From positions 3,121,001 to 3,185,000 of the forward strand of contig NZ_CP011924.1 in the NCBI RefSeq assembly GCF_000238315.3: DNA of 64,000 bases. The letters run 5' to 3'. The notes beneath the pieces were generated by a model. The model did no database searches and was not told the origin of the DNA. It worked only from the letters and a program-made list of their open reading frames with translations. A program made the translations under genes and the position numbers. The DNA comes from Pseudoalteromonas piscicida (GTDB lineage Bacteria > Pseudomonadota > Gammaproteobacteria > Enterobacterales > Alteromonadaceae). Below are positions 19,240-27,627 of this stretch, one piece after another (the stretch's first letter is position 1; each line of letters opens with the position of its first letter).

Positions 19240-19325
19240 AATATACCGCTATAACTGATTGAAATTTCAGCATGGCCACAACTATAGCATTAATAAACAA
19301 TAAAAAACATAGAACTTAGTCGTAA

Positions 19326-19544
19326 TCACATGGCTAAGTATTGATCATTTCTTTGAAGCCCATTAATCTTATTACGCTTCTTTTTCAACCGCCTATCCAC
19401 TATTGCGTTAGGTCGTTTTGAAGTAGGTTTCACAAGCCTGCGTATTGCTTTGGGTCCAGAAAGCTGGATTTTGGTAAATTTCTTGAGTCCTAATTCACTT
19501 TGTTTCTTTAATTGAGAAATGTTGAGTTGAAAACCAAAGCCGCC
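19326..19544 (-). pseudogene. Start-less basic reading frame (possible gene remnant)
   Basis: A 72-codon minus-strand frame with no ATG, GTG or TTG near its upstream end. It is rich in Lys and Arg (LKKFTKIQLSGPKAIRRLV, then VDRRLKKKRNKI) and stops at 19326. The composition looks coding but it has no usable start, so it is probably the 3' remnant of a small DNA-binding-type protein. It lies between tnsA and the unknown 310-aa gene. Family unknown. Confidence 0.3.
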
Positions 19545-19569
19545 TTAACAAATTCTCACTAATTAAAGA

Positions 19570-20502
19570 GTGAACACTGTGCAAAATTCTATTTTTCCTC
19601 AAAGTAATGAGTCATTTAAAGAATTTATATCGGCCCTAAATGAAAAGTTAATCGATGGCTCGAATGGGCAGTACCGTAGAAAGCCTACTTTTTTATCTGC
19701 TATGGTAGCAGAATCTCTTCCTGGGAAGCCTGACAATTACAATATCAATACACTTAAAGCCGAACTGAAGAGCAATGACGTTCATTCAAACCAGCATCGC
19801 GCTGGATTTCTGACATTCAACTCAAACACTCTGCTAAAAGTTACAAATCTAGGTAGGGAGCTTCGAAAAAAAGAAGGCATTGAACTCGAAGTCGCTTATA
19901 GGAGAGCTGCTGAGAGACTTGCGCTGCACAACATTGAAGAAATTGTTTATGCATGCAGAATCCCTGTACGGAAACATGACTTTCACCGTGTATGCCTTGA
20001 TGGCTTAGTCTTTTCTCTATCTGTAGGTATAGGGTATCCAAATAGCAATATTCGAGATCTAGTTATAACTGGTTATAACTCTCCATCCTATTGTGTCCAT
20101 AGAGCAACTGAATACGTTCTAGGCAGCGTATCATATGGTGATATGCTTAAAATCACTTATCCTTCTCCACTTAATCGTCGAGACAAAGATATTGATTTAT
20201 TCGCCCTACATATATGCAAATATTCTGGTGGGGAACCTCGCATACCTCTCGCCCTGTTAAGCAAACAAGTGGCATACAATTTATCTGAACATTTACTTAT
20301 TGATTTTGTTACGGAAGATTTAAGTTCACCTTTCGAACCGTATTTTAAAAAAATTACGGAGTCAGAACTCTTTTTACATCTTCAAGAGTGGGCTATTAGA
20401 CACCCAAAAACTGCAAGAAATGCAACCAGTCCCTACTTTGAAAACTGGGGTAACCTAGCACTAGATTTACCAATGAAGGCTGCACTAGCCGTTCGAAAAT
20501 AA
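19570..20502 (+). CDS. Unknown 310-aa cargo protein beside the right end
   Basis: The start is GTG 19570 (MNTVQNSIF). The protein is soluble, without signal peptide or membrane segments, and mixes charged and aromatic residues. I recognise no motif; the pattern Y-R-K-P near residue 37, VRKHDFHRVCLDG near 138 and FALHICKYSGGEPR near 222 may be useful for searching. It runs toward glmS and stops about 120 bp before the transposon end, followed by a strong hairpin terminator. Genes between tnsA and the right end are rare in classical Tn7, so it was either gained separately or has a role tied to the right end. It could be a defence, anti-defence or regulatory gene. No function is assigned. Confidence 0.7.
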   Translation: MNTVQNSIFPQSNESFKEFISALNEKLIDGSNGQYRRKPTFLSAMVAESLPGKPDNYNINTLKAELKSNDVHSNQHRAGFLTFNSNTLLKVTNLGRELRKKEGIELEVAYRRAAERLALHNIEEIVYACRIPVRKHDFHRVCLDGLVFSLSVGIGYPNSNIRDLVITGYNSPSYCVHRATEYVLGSVSYGDMLKITYPSPLNRRDKDIDLFALHICKYSGGEPRIPLALLSKQVAYNLSEHLLIDFVTEDLSSPFEPYFKKITESELFLHLQEWAIRHPKTARNATSPYFENWGNLALDLPMKAALAVRK

Positions 20503-20519
20503 GAGGGTATATAAAACTA

Positions 20520-20548
20520 GAAAGCCGATTACATCTTAGTCGGCTTTC
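20520..20548 (+). terminator. Hairpin terminator inside the right end
   Basis: GAAAGCCGA pairs with TCGGCTTTC (9-bp stem, 11-base loop), 18 bp after the stop of the 310-aa gene and just before the packed TnsB-type sites. T-rich sequence on the far side and A-rich sequence on the near side would make it usable from both directions. It would stop cargo transcripts from running into glmS antisense, and glmS transcripts from entering the element. Confidence 0.75.
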
Positions 20549-20554
20549 TCTCAA

Positions 20555-20624
20555 TGCGGTATGAAACTGTATTACTTAGGATGATACTTTAATACTTGGG
20601 ATGAAACTATATTCCTAAGTCACA
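20555..20624 (-). repeat. Right end of element A with packed TnsB-type sites
   Basis: Read inward on the minus strand the terminus is TGTGACTTAGGA and then ATATAGTTTCATCC. Sites lie at 20595-20616, 20575-20596 and 20555-20576, each 22 bp, stepped exactly 20 bp, with core A(T/C)AG-T-TCAT(A/C)C. This tight overlap is the Tn7 right-end layout and matches element B's end at 4544-4613. Confidence 0.9.
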
Positions 20625-20690
20625 CATGAGGCGCTTGCGCGCCTTCTCTTATTCTACCGTTACACTCTTTGCCAGATTTCTCGGTTGGTC
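20625..20690. other. attTn7: insertion point and TnsD-binding end of glmS
   Basis: CATG (20625-20628) is the right copy of the target duplication. The element stops 24 bp short of the glmS stop codon. The last coding bases of glmS (LAKSVTVE), conserved across bacteria, are the known TnsD recognition region. Confidence 0.85.
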
Positions 20691-22469
20691 AACATCGGTG
20701 CCTTTGATCACGGCGACATAGTATGAAAGTAGCTGTAGTGGTATGGTGTAAACCACTGGGGCGATGATGTTTTCTACGTGGTTGACGTTCATTACTCGCA
20801 TGGTGTCGTCTGAGGCAAAGTTTGAGTCTTTGTCTGCAAATACATAGATGATACCGCCGCGTGCGCGTACTTCTTCAACGTTTGATTTTAGCTTTTCAAG
20901 CAGTTCGTTGTTTGGTGCAACGACGATGATAGGCATATCTGCGTCGATAAGCGCGAGCGGGCCGTGTTTTAGCTCGCCTGCTGCATAAGCTTCGGCGTGG
21001 ATGTAGGAGATCTCTTTAAGCTTAAGCGCACCTTCCATTGCGATTGGGTATTGTGAGCCACGGCCTAGGAATAGTGAGTGGTGCTTGTCGGCAAATTCTT
21101 CTGCAAGAAGTTCAATGCCGTCAGCCATGCTTAGGGTTTCTTCAAGCTTGGTTGGCAGGGTTTTGATCGCGTTGACGATTGCACTTTGGTCACGGCCTTT
21201 TTCCTGCGCGATTGATGCAGTTAGCATCAATAAGCCAACTAATTGAGTCGTAAATGCTTTGGTTGATGCCACACCAATTTCAGCGCCGGCTTTGGTCATA
21301 AAGGCAAGATCTGACTCACGTACAAGTGATGAGCCTGGTACGTTACAGATGGTCATCGACGCCATATAGCCTTGCTCTTTGGCAAGACGCAGTGCCGCAA
21401 GCGTGTCTGCGGTTTCGCCTGATTGTGAAATAGTTACCAATAGACTACTTTCATGCACGAATGAGTCGCGGTAGCGAAATTCTGAAGCGATTTCAACGTT
21501 ACAGCTTACGCCTGCAAATTGCTCCAGCCAGTAGCGCGCCACCATGCCTGAGTGGTAAGACGTACCACATGCGATGATCTGTACGTGTTTTACATCTTTA
21601 AAGATTTCATTGGCTTTGTCGCCAAATGCGTCGATACTAACGCGATCGTTATCTAAACGGCCTTCAAGTGTATTACGTACGGCCATAGGCTGCTCGTAGA
21701 TTTCTTTTAGCATGTAGTGGCGGTATTCGCCTTTGCCCGACACATCTTGCGTGATGTTAGACTCAACTACTTCGCGCTCTACAGGATTACCGTGAATGTC
21801 GAAGATTTCTACCGTCTCGCGAGTAATGCGTGCTACATCGCCTTCTTCTAGGAAGATAAAGCTGCGTGTTACTGGTAATAGCGCAAGTTGATCAGAGGCA
21901 ATAAAGTTTTCGCCAAGGCCAAGGCCGATAACCAGTGGGCTGCCTGAGCGTGCCACGATGATTTCATCTTGATTGGCTTTATCAAATAATACCGTGCCGT
22001 ATGCACCTTCAAGCTGTTTTACCGCTGCTTGCACGGCAGCAAGTAATGTAGTGTGTTGCTGTCTGAGTTGATGGATCAGGTGTACCATCACTTCGGTGTC
22101 GGTGTCAGATAAAAACTCGTAGCCGTCTTCTTTTAACGCCGCGCGCAAACCTTCGTGGTTTTCAATAATACCGTTGTGTACCAGCGCAATTTCGCTGTTA
22201 GAAATATGCGGGTGCGCGTTAGCTTCTGTTACGCCACCGTGTGTTGCCCAGCGCGTGTGCGCGATACCAGTAGTACCTTTTACTTCTGCATTTTCAAGCG
22301 CAGATTCTAGGTTTACCACTTTACCTACGGCTTTCACGCTATTGAGTGCGCCGCCTTCGCAAAGTGCGACACCCGCAGAGTCATAACCACGGTATTCAAG
22401 GCGTTTTAAGCCTTCGATAAGAATTTTGTTTACTGGACGCTCAGCAACAGCGCCTACGATTCCACACAT
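20649..22469 (-). CDS. glmS: Glutamine--fructose-6-phosphate aminotransferase
   Basis: 606 aa starting at ATG 22469 so that the catalytic Cys follows the initiator Met (MCGIVGAVA), with GGAGAG 4 bases upstream. A longer in-frame ATG 28 codons upstream would bury that Cys and is wrong. The N-terminal glutamine amidotransferase domain (to about 240) has [11 protein letters not shown] and [11 protein letters not shown]. Two SIS isomerase domains follow (CGTSYHSG and SQSGETADT). The end [12 protein letters not shown] is canonical. It makes glucosamine-6-phosphate for peptidoglycan and LPS. It lies 10 bp after a DeoR-type regulator, probably in one operon. Its 3' end is the Tn7 target and is left intact. 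Confidence 0.98.
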   Translation of the reverse strand: MCGIVGAVAERPVNKILIEGLKRLEYRGYDSAGVALCEGGALNSVKAVGKVVNLESALENAEVKGTTGIAHTRWATHGGVTEANAHPHISNSEIALVHNGIIENHEGLRAALKEDGYEFLSDTDTEVMVHLIHQLRQQHTTLLAAVQAAVKQLEGAYGTVLFDKANQDEIIVARSGSPLVIGLGLGENFIASDQLALLPVTRSFIFLEEGDVARITRETVEIFDIHGNPVEREVVESNITQDVSGKGEYRHYMLKEIYEQPMAVRNTLEGRLDNDRVSIDAFGDKANEIFKDVKHVQIIACGTSYHSGMVARYWLEQFAGVSCNVEIASEFRYRDSFVHESSLLVTISQSGETADTLAALRLAKEQGYMASMTICNVPGSSLVRESDLAFMTKAGAEIGVASTKAFTTQLVGLLMLTASIAQEKGRDQSAIVNAIKTLPTKLEETLSMADGIELLAEEFADKHHSLFLGRGSQYPIAMEGALKLKEISYIHAEAYAAGELKHGPLALIDADMPIIVVAPNNELLEKLKSNVEEVRARGGIIYVFADKDSNFASDDTMRVMNVNHVENIIAPVVYTIPLQLLSYYVAVIKGTDVDQPRNLAKSVTVE

Positions 22470-22479
22470 AATCTCTCCA

Positions 22480-23262
22480 TTATTTGCACGTTGTGTGTAG
22501 TTCAGCACAGATAAGTTGTATACCACGCGCTTCGATCGCTTGGCGGAGGTCATCGGCCAAGTTGTTGTCGGTGATCAAAGTGGTGATCTGTGCCCAAGGT
22601 ATTTCTAAATTCGGAATTTTACGGCCAATCTTGTCGGATTCGACCATTACAATCACTTCTCGGGCTGACTTTGCCATCACACGGCTCAGCCCAATTAATT
22701 CGTTGAATGTAGTTGTGCCGCGCTCTACATCAATGCCATCGGCACCAATAAAAAGCTGATCAAAGTCATAGGATTGCAGTACTTGTTCTGCTACTTGCCC
22801 TTGAAAGGATTCTGAGTGCGGATCCCACGTCCCGCCGGTCATCAATAAGGTTGGTTCATTTTCTAGTGATAACAATCGATTAGCGATATTCATCGCATTG
22901 GTCATCACGACTAAGCCGCGCTTTTGCGCAAGCTCTGGAATTAGGGTTTCGGTAGTTCTGCCACTATCAATAATAATGCGATTATGATCTTTAATCAGCT
23001 CAGCGGCCGCTTTGGCAATGGCCGTTTTACGTACCGAGTCTTGCTCATCTTTACCTGATGCAGTGATCTCTTTAGGAAGGGCTATCGCACCGCCATAGCG
23101 GCGTAGTAACAAGCCGCTTTTTTCTAGTGCCGTTAAATCCTTACGAATCGTAACTTCTGACGTTTCAAACTCAGCAGCGAGTGATTCTACGCTTACTTCA
23201 CCGTATTCATTTACCCATGAAAGAATAGTATGTCTGCGCTGTTGAGTGTTTCGTTTAGTCAT
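22480..23262 (-). CDS. DeoR/GlpR-family transcriptional regulator
   Basis: 260 aa. The N-terminal DeoR HTH ([20 protein letters not shown], then [25 protein letters not shown]) fits the family's DLxxLxxxGxxxRxHGG pattern. The C-terminal sugar-phosphate sensor domain has [13 protein letters not shown] and FIGADGID. It sits immediately upstream of glmS (10-bp gap), an arrangement in gammaproteobacteria where the regulator responds to amino-sugar phosphate. It is therefore a likely controller of glmS and of itself, by inference from position. I leave the symbol blank because similar genes carry several names. Confidence 0.92.
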   Translation of the reverse strand: MTKRNTQQRRHTILSWVNEYGEVSVESLAAEFETSEVTIRKDLTALEKSGLLLRRYGGAIALPKEITASGKDEQDSVRKTAIAKAAAELIKDHNRIIIDSGRTTETLIPELAQKRGLVVMTNAMNIANRLLSLENEPTLLMTGGTWDPHSESFQGQVAEQVLQSYDFDQLFIGADGIDVERGTTTFNELIGLSRVMAKSAREVIVMVESDKIGRKIPNLEIPWAQITTLITDNNLADDLRQAIEARGIQLICAELHTTCK

Positions 23263-23270
23263 TAAATAAG

Positions 23271-23306
23271 TTTCGTTTCGAAATTTAAGGCGATTATAGT
23301 CGAAAC
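23271..23306. promoter_or_regulatory. Candidate operator of the DeoR-type regulator
   Basis: TTTCGTTTCGAAA (23271-23283) and a further CGAAAC (23301-23306) lie just upstream of the regulator start. Repeated TTTCG/CGAAA half-sites are typical of DeoR-family operators, so this may be an autoregulatory site. Assigned by pattern only. Confidence 0.35.
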
Positions 23307-23411
23307 TTCAAAACCTAAACAAGTTAAATTTTGCACTGAACAAATTTTAACTGGAAATATGATGAACATCAGGATACATTTCCGAATTGAGGTACTTAAA
23401 AGGACAATTAA

Positions 23412-25292
23412 ATGAACAAAAACTTAATAACATCAATATTTTGCTGTTCACTATTACTAGCAGGATGCGGCGGTTCAGGTGGTGACACTACACCAGTCAA
23501 TCAGGATGGCGGCAAAAATGGAAATAATGGCAACACTGATTCAAATAACGATAATACAGATTCAGGAACGGATACCACGACTAAGCCTGTCGCTAAAATT
23601 CAGGCAAGTGCCTTTGGGGAGACAGGCAACGTCATTCAGCTTAGCACAGCGGGAAGTACGATCCCTGAAAATGCCGAAATAACATGGCAGTGGCAAGCCA
23701 AACCCCAAGGCAGTATCGCTCAGTTTTCTAACCCCAACGCTAAGCAAGCGCACTTTACCGCTGATGTTGCAGGTAGCTACATAGTAGGGCTAACAATCAA
23801 GTCAGGTAGTAACGAATCGACAACACAGTTTGAGATCCGTGTAAAAGAAAAAACCACACCAAGTGTGAACACGCCTCCTGTCGCTGATTTCACACTCACA
23901 AAACAGGAAATTGCCATCAACGAGCATCTACGGTTAGATGCGAGCAACAGTTCAGACTCAGACGGCGATAATCTCAGTTATAAATGGCAAGTCACTGCAC
24001 CTGCTAATGTTGATGAATATACATTAGTAAGCCCTAACAATAACGTTGCCTCTTTCGCCTCTAAATTTGCGGGTGAATACACCATTACTTTAACCGTTTA
24101 TGATGGTAAATCATCGCATAGCAAATCGGAAAAAGTCATCGTTGTAGATAACCAGCCAGCTCTTAAAGCGGTTATTTCAGCGCCTTCAGAGGTTACATTA
24201 AGCTCAATGACTTTTGTTGAACTGAAAAGCGATGGTAGTCAGTATCAAGGCGCTGTAACACCGCTTTGGAGTTTTGACAGCAAACCGAGCGGCAGCCAAG
24301 CCGCAATGGCAACACCAAATGGATTTCTCACCTCGCTTCAATTAGATAAGGCAGGGCAATATAAAATCCGCTTTAGCCTTAAAGACAAACAGGGCCGTTT
24401 AAGTGAAGCAACCCATACCTTAACGGCCAAATTAGGCGCAGCAAACAAACCGCTTGTATTCGTCGATGTGCCAGAGTCAACCAAAATCAATGAAACCATC
24501 GAGCTTAGCGCCAAGCGAAGTAGAGATACAAGCGGCAGAACACTTTCCTTTATTTGGACGTTTGAGCCATTTGACGCCGGTTTGACCTATTCCGTTACGA
24601 ATGAAGATACCGACACGGTGACCTTTACGCCTCACGGAGAGGGGAGTTACCGTTATTTTGTGGAGGTAAGTAACGGTGAGCTAAGCCAAACCGCCAGTGG
24701 CGTGATAAAGAGTCACCCTGAAAATTATGGACCCACAGCGTCTATGAGCCCACAAATATCTACAGCTACGGAAGGGGAAACCAAAGTCTTTTTGGTATCC
24801 GCAGAAGATAAAGACGGCGATCCGATCACTTATCGCTGGTCGCTTGAAACGAAGCCTGAGAATAGCACGGCAGTGGTCAATAATGCTGATAATCGCGCAT
24901 CTATTACCTTTGATGAAGCTGGTAACTATGTGCTGAAATGCATCGTGTCTGATGGCAAGGTTGACTTGGTCGTCGCGGCATTCATCAAAGTAAGTGCTGT
25001 TCAAAATAGCGCTCCAGTAATTACGTCGCTGGATTATCAAGGTGAACCTAAAATAGATACTGCACTTTGGATAACTCCAACGGTTATGGATAGCGACAGC
25101 AATGCAGGCAATTTGACCTATTTTTGGAAGGTGGTTGCTCCGTCTGGTGAAGTGCTTGACAGTACCGCAGCTCATGACTCGAACCTACAATTCACTCCTG
25201 TTGCACCAGGCGACTACCAAGTAAGTTTAAGTGTTGTTGATGAAAAGTCCGCTTCCGTTGCAACTAAAACAATGACACTTTCAGTAGAATAA
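23412..25292 (+). CDS. Lipoprotein with tandem PKD/Ig-like domains
   Basis: A 626-aa protein with a lipoprotein signal peptide: MNKNLITSIFCCSLLLAGC, lipidated at C19. An Asn/Asp/Thr-rich linker (to about 60) follows. At least five beta-sandwich repeats come next, each with a pattern such as DASNSSDSDGDNLSYKWQV and GEYTITLTVYDGK, typical of PKD or cadherin-like domains. It is probably anchored in the outer membrane with a surface-exposed or periplasmic binding role. No catalytic domain is seen. It is divergent from the DeoR regulator and ends in a strong terminator, so it is a single-gene unit. Its substrate is unknown. Confidence 0.85.
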   Translation: MNKNLITSIFCCSLLLAGCGGSGGDTTPVNQDGGKNGNNGNTDSNNDNTDSGTDTTTKPVAKIQASAFGETGNVIQLSTAGSTIPENAEITWQWQAKPQGSIAQFSNPNAKQAHFTADVAGSYIVGLTIKSGSNESTTQFEIRVKEKTTPSVNTPPVADFTLTKQEIAINEHLRLDASNSSDSDGDNLSYKWQVTAPANVDEYTLVSPNNNVASFASKFAGEYTITLTVYDGKSSHSKSEKVIVVDNQPALKAVISAPSEVTLSSMTFVELKSDGSQYQGAVTPLWSFDSKPSGSQAAMATPNGFLTSLQLDKAGQYKIRFSLKDKQGRLSEATHTLTAKLGAANKPLVFVDVPESTKINETIELSAKRSRDTSGRTLSFIWTFEPFDAGLTYSVTNEDTDTVTFTPHGEGSYRYFVEVSNGELSQTASGVIKSHPENYGPTASMSPQISTATEGETKVFLVSAEDKDGDPITYRWSLETKPENSTAVVNNADNRASITFDEAGNYVLKCIVSDGKVDLVVAAFIKVSAVQNSAPVITSLDYQGEPKIDTALWITPTVMDSDSNAGNLTYFWKVVAPSGEVLDSTAAHDSNLQFTPVAPGDYQVSLSVVDEKSASVATKTMTLSVE

Positions 25293-25315
25293 GGTCTCTC
25301 TACTCGATAACTTTT

Positions 25316-25355
25316 AAGGCTTAAGCGCTCACCTGCGGGCGCTTAAGCCTTTTTA
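25316..25355 (+). terminator. Rho-independent terminator
   Basis: AAGGCTTAAGCGC pairs with GCGCTTAAGCCTT (13-bp stem) followed by a run of T. It lies 24 bp past the lipoprotein stop and could also serve the convergent small gene ending at 25357. Confidence 0.9.
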
Positions 25356-25356
25356 T

Positions 25357-25677
25357 TTAAACGGTTATGTCGGATGGAGCTAAGTGACGGATCTCCATAT
25401 TGCTGATATGCGTTCCAGAAGCGTCCTCAGGACCAATTTCATCATAGGCAGACTCAACTCTGAGATAGGCTTGAGTTGCACCGAGCTCCGCCAGCTTTGT
25501 CTCGGCCTCTCGCAGCGAGTTAAACGGCGTTAGTTTGCCCTCGGCATGCATTAAGATATGCAAGTTCCCATCAGCATCCTGACCACCAGCTAAGTAGTGA
25601 TTTGAATCCGCGTAGCTAAGCACGATGGCATGGAGTTCTTTATTAGCGATTTTTTCTTTTAGTGTGGCAGCAAGCAT
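25357..25677 (-). CDS. Conserved hypothetical protein (possible DUF6482)
   Basis: A 106-aa soluble protein, no signal peptide. It has a beta-rich pattern (LHAIVLSYADSNHYLAGG, NLHILMHAEG) and a C-terminus with DEIGPEDASGTHISN. It looks like a small family found in marine gammaproteobacteria, possibly DUF6482, which I cannot confirm. It starts at ATG 25677 with GAGGAG just before it. It converges on the lipoprotein gene, sharing its terminator. The REP array begins about 95 bp upstream of its start. Function unknown. Confidence 0.7.
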   Translation of the reverse strand: MLAATLKEKIANKELHAIVLSYADSNHYLAGGQDADGNLHILMHAEGKLTPFNSLREAETKLAELGATQAYLRVESAYDEIGPEDASGTHISNMEIRHLAPSDITV

Positions 25678-25771
25678 AATGCTCTCCTCGTTTAACCGAT
25701 TAATAATTAAACGGCCCTTGTGCGTGTTTGGTTCACCTTGATAGTCGTGAATGTGTTGTCGCGAACTGGTT

Positions 25772-26656
25772 GTCGTGATAAATCACGACCTACCAGCCAA
25801 CCGTAGATCGAGGTTTACCTCGACGGGATAATCGATAATCCATTCGCAAAACTATTGTCGTGATAAATCACGACCTACCATCCAACCGTAGATCGAGGTT
25901 TACCTCGATGCGATAATCGTTAATCCATTCGCAAACCTGTCGTGATAAATCACGACCTACCATCCAACCGTAGATCGAGGTTTACCTCGATGCGATAATC
26001 GTTAATCCATTCGCAAACCTGTCGTGATAAATCACGACCTACCATCCAACCGTAGATCGAGGTTTACCTCGATGCGATAATCGTTAATCCATTCGCAAAC
26101 CTGTCGTGATAAATCACGACCTACCATCCAACCGTAGATCGAGGTTTACCTCGATGCGATAATCGTTAATCCATTCGCAAACCTGTCGTGATAAATCACG
26201 ACCTACCATCCAACCGTAGGTCGAGGTTTATCTCGATGCGATAATCATTTATCCATTCGGAATCTGTTGTCGTGATAAATCACGACCTACCACCCAACCG
26301 TAGGTCGAGGTTTACCTCGACGGGGTAATCATTTATCCACCGCAAACCTGTTGTCGTGATAAATCACGACCTACCACCCAAACGTTGGTCGAGGTTTACC
26401 TCGGTGGGATAATCATTTATCCATTCGCAAACCTGTTGTCGTGATAAATCACGACCTACCATCCAAATGTGGGTCGAGGTTTACCTCGATGCGATAATCG
26501 TTAATCCATTCGCAAACCTGTCGTGATAAATCACGACCTACCATCCAACCGTAGGTCGAGGCTTACCTCGATGCGATAATGATTTATCCATTCGGAACCT
26601 AATGTCGTGATAAATCACGACCTACCATCCCCCGTAGGTCGAGGTTCACCTCGACA
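25772..26656. repeat. REP/BIME array, 11 units of about 82 bp
   Basis: Each unit has a palindrome GTCGTGATAAATCACGAC, then CTACC, a short spacer of about 6 bp, GTAG(A/G)TCGAGGTTTACCTCGA, and a linker of about 35 bp. The two palindromes are opposed REPs, each with GTAG at its base, so each unit is a BIME. Units start near 25772, 25857, 25939, 26021, 26102, 26185, 26269, 26353, 26437, 26520 and 26604. Units 2-5 are almost identical, which indicates recent tandem growth. The array abuts a RAYT transposase gene, the known partner of REPs. Confidence 0.9.
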
Positions 26657-26711
26657 GATTTAATCGAAGGGATTATCTTTAAAATTCATCTCTCAATTGC
26701 AAGGAATGCAC

Positions 26712-27358
26712 ATGAGCTGGAATGACCTGAGAAAAGGCAGGATATCAATCCCGTACGCGGAATACTTCATTACGTTTAACTGCCATAAACGCATGCCCTA
26801 TTTTACGGATTATCGGCTGGCACGATTGTTTTGCCAATCTATCTCACATAATGAACAAAAGTTTGAGTGCTGCTGGCAAACATGGGTGTTAATGCCAGAT
26901 CACTTTCATGGCTTACTGACACTTGGCAATACGCAACTTGGTAAGGTTGTTGGAGAATTAAAAGGCAGAACAGCTTACCTGCTAAATAACCTGAGCTGCG
27001 GATAATTAATGCCTTTCTAGCAGCCAGTTTTAGCGCTAACTGCGTTGAATTCACTTCCAATAGCCAGCTATTGGTGCGTAAATTCGCCTTGTTTTCCCTA
27101 AAACTCTCTGGCTAGACATGGAGAAAACTAAGTTGTGCTTTAGCAACAATGAGTTGGAACATTCCTTATCCAAACCTCAGGTTAAATAAACAACTGGATT
27201 CAAAATACAAAATTTGGCAAACCGCGTATTATGATCATCAGCTCAGATCCACAGAAGATAGGCATACCATTGCCCGCTATATTGCTGCAAACCCACTAAG
27301 AACCAAGCTAGTAAGCCGCATTGGTGATTATCCTTATTGGAACTCACACTTTCTGTGA
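26712..27358 (+). pseudogene. REP-associated tyrosine transposase (RAYT), split by a MITE
   Basis: The first part (from MSWNDLRKG, ATG 26712) carries the HUH motif in VLMPDHFHGLL. The second part carries the likely catalytic Tyr in IWQTAYYDHQLR and the family C-terminus. A 194-bp insertion at 26989-27182 with a 6-bp duplication separates them. Removing the insertion and one TAAATA copy restores RTAYLLNKQLDSKYKIWQ exactly in frame, giving a 148-aa protein. RAYTs are Y1/HUH transposases thought to spread REPs. The insertion introduces a stop 5 codons past the junction, so the gene should now be inactive and the array fixed. Confidence 0.9.
26989..27182. mobile_element. 194-bp MITE inserted in RAYT
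   Basis: The termini are ACCTGAG...CTCAGGT. The inverted repeats extend imperfectly (ACCTGAG-x5-GGATAA-x2-AATG at both ends). It is flanked by the direct repeat TAAATA (26983-26988 and 27183-27188). No gene lies inside. It contains a smaller inverted motif around AGCCAGCTATTGG. The excised frame is perfect, which proves the boundaries. Confidence 0.9.
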
Positions 27359-27365
27359 TTGGCTA

Positions 27366-27627
27366 GGGCCTGTTGACCTTTGCTGTTTGATTTTTGTTCT
27401 CCTGAGTGTGTTTTGATCGCGACGCTCGACTTGCCGCCTAGTAATCTAGGCAAAAGTTGAGCAACAATGAACAAAGCGCACTCAGGGGAACCCAAAGGGC
27501 AGCGCTTGATTGGCATTTCTACTGTGTTATCGCCTAACTTACATAGAATACTATGCTACGCAGGCTCTGCCTTGTATAAATACCAATCAAACTGCTGCAA
27601 AAACAAACTTGAAAGGTCAACAGGCCC
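27366..27627. mobile_element. TA-flanked MITE, copy 1 (262 bp)
   Basis: The ends are GGGCCTGTTGACCTTT and its inverse AAAGGTCAACAGGCCC, flanked by TA on both sides, like non-autonomous Tc1/mariner-IS630 derivatives. A near-identical copy lies at 43191-43453 in the opposite orientation. The right end supplies the last codons and stop of the adjacent glycosyltransferase gene. Confidence 0.88.

Larger units (their letters stand above)
4618..20624. mobile_element. Complete Tn7-like transposon (element A, about 16.0 kb)
   Basis: Both termini are TGT...ACA and carry TnsB-type 22-bp sites. The left end has three sites spread over about 150 bp and the right end three sites in a 20-bp lattice, the known Tn7 asymmetry. 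Between them lie tnsA, tnsB, tnsC, tnsD and tnsE in Tn7 order, with lengths within a few residues of the Tn7 proteins. Cargo at the left end is a methyltransferase/NurA/HerA-type cassette. One unusual gene sits between tnsA and the right end. The right end is 24 bp from the glmS stop codon, the TnsD-directed site. Confidence 0.93.

Noticed and set aside
22470..22553. A 28-residue N-terminal extension of glmS
   Set aside because: It would move the catalytic Cys away from the N-terminus and overlaps the upstream regulator gene; GGAGAG precedes the ATG at 22469.
24681..25175. Minus-strand 164-aa ORF inside the PKD lipoprotein gene
   Set aside because: It is a shadow of a well-supported coding region; composition is not protein-like and there is no ribosome site.
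25772..26656. CRISPR array
   Set aside because: The repeating unit is itself two palindromes with near-constant linkers, there are no unique spacers, no cas genes lie nearby, and a RAYT transposase gene is adjacent.
27149..27358. A separate 69-aa gene
   Set aside because: It is the 3' half of the RAYT gene; its ATG lies in the inserted MITE, and excision restores one continuous protein.
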